From: CAZJCK01 sp964544635 | GTDB taxonomy: Bacteria > Zixibacteria > MSB-5A5 > GN15 > FEB-12 | Length of the DNA stretch: 33,334 nucleotides | Assembly (NCBI GenBank): GCA_964544635.1 | Contig: CAZJCK010000039.1 | Location: 1-33,334 of the forward strand | Reading direction: 5' to 3' | Shown: in pieces, positions 33,326 to 33,334 of the stretch | Position numbering within the stretch: position 1 is the first letter of the stretch | Layout: every line of letters begins with the position of its first letter | The notes under the pieces: model-generated | Database searches by the model: none | What the model was told of the DNA's origin: nothing | Seen by the model: only the letters and a program-made list of their open reading frames with translations | Program-made: the position numbers and the translations under genes

Positions 33326-33334
33326 ACGCGCCGC

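Noticed and set aside
1..33334. tRNA, rRNA, CRISPR, insertion sequence or phage genes
   Set aside because: No cloverleaf-like segments with T-arm consensus, no regularly spaced longer repeats, and no transposase, integrase or phage proteins were seen by eye in any frame. A covariance-model search was not possible.

Overview
The window is GC-rich (roughly 58-60% by eye), densely coding bacterial chromosome. An outer-membrane TonB-dependent receptor and a lipobox lipoprotein indicate a Gram-negative cell envelope. A nitric oxide reductase, c-type cytochromes and a Ser/Thr kinase fused to a TolB-like propeller fit an uncultured FCB-type or Acidobacteria-like lineage; this placement is an inference from gene content, because no rRNA or tRNA is present to fix it. 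There are no insertion sequences, phage genes or CRISPR arrays, and no gene-free stretch exceeds 300 bases.

Layout, left to right. (1) 1-5460: a DinB-family protein, an OprC/NosA-like copper receptor, the tRNA methyltransferase TrmO, the chorismate mutase/prephenate dehydratase PheA, and Ada. (2) 5552-7590: a two-gene minus-strand unit with an isochorismatase-fold cysteine hydrolase and an M20 carbamoyl/ureide amidohydrolase. (3) 7884-8979: a cytochrome P460-family protein and a class I cytochrome c. (4) 9025-13184: PurE/PurK (ATGA overlap) and PEP synthase, then a SAM methyltransferase. (5) 14276-17760: a nitrosative-stress module with a quinol-dependent NO reductase, a hemerythrin-domain protein and an Rrf2 regulator with three candidate cluster cysteines. 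Two related 22-bp palindromes lie in front of the regulator and the hemerythrin gene. (6) 17860-23390: an SDR dehydrogenase, a GH15 glucosidase and a receptor-like kinase. (7) 23404-27355: an NlpE-like lipoprotein, an Aquifex-type aconitase and an alpha/beta hydrolase divergent from a TetR regulator. (8) 28158-33325: a second TetR regulator whose promoter is covered by three operator-like sites exactly 18 bp apart, followed by a compact five-gene operon running to the window edge.

The last operon is the most unusual part. It encodes a divergent SpeD (AdoMet decarboxylase-fold) pyruvoyl proenzyme, a GNAT/FemAB-like acyltransferase, an ATP-grasp ligase, a PLP fold-III decarboxylase and a 75-residue zinc-ribbon protein with an acidic tail. 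Genes are 2 nt apart or overlap. No aminopropyltransferase is present, so ordinary spermidine synthesis is not supported here. The set looks like a small-molecule pathway that decarboxylates amino acids and joins and acylates the resulting amines. The product cannot be read from sequence.

A second theme is nitrogen oxide and copper handling: qNOR, hemerythrin and Rrf2, cytochrome P460, an OprC-like copper receptor and an NlpE-like lipoprotein.
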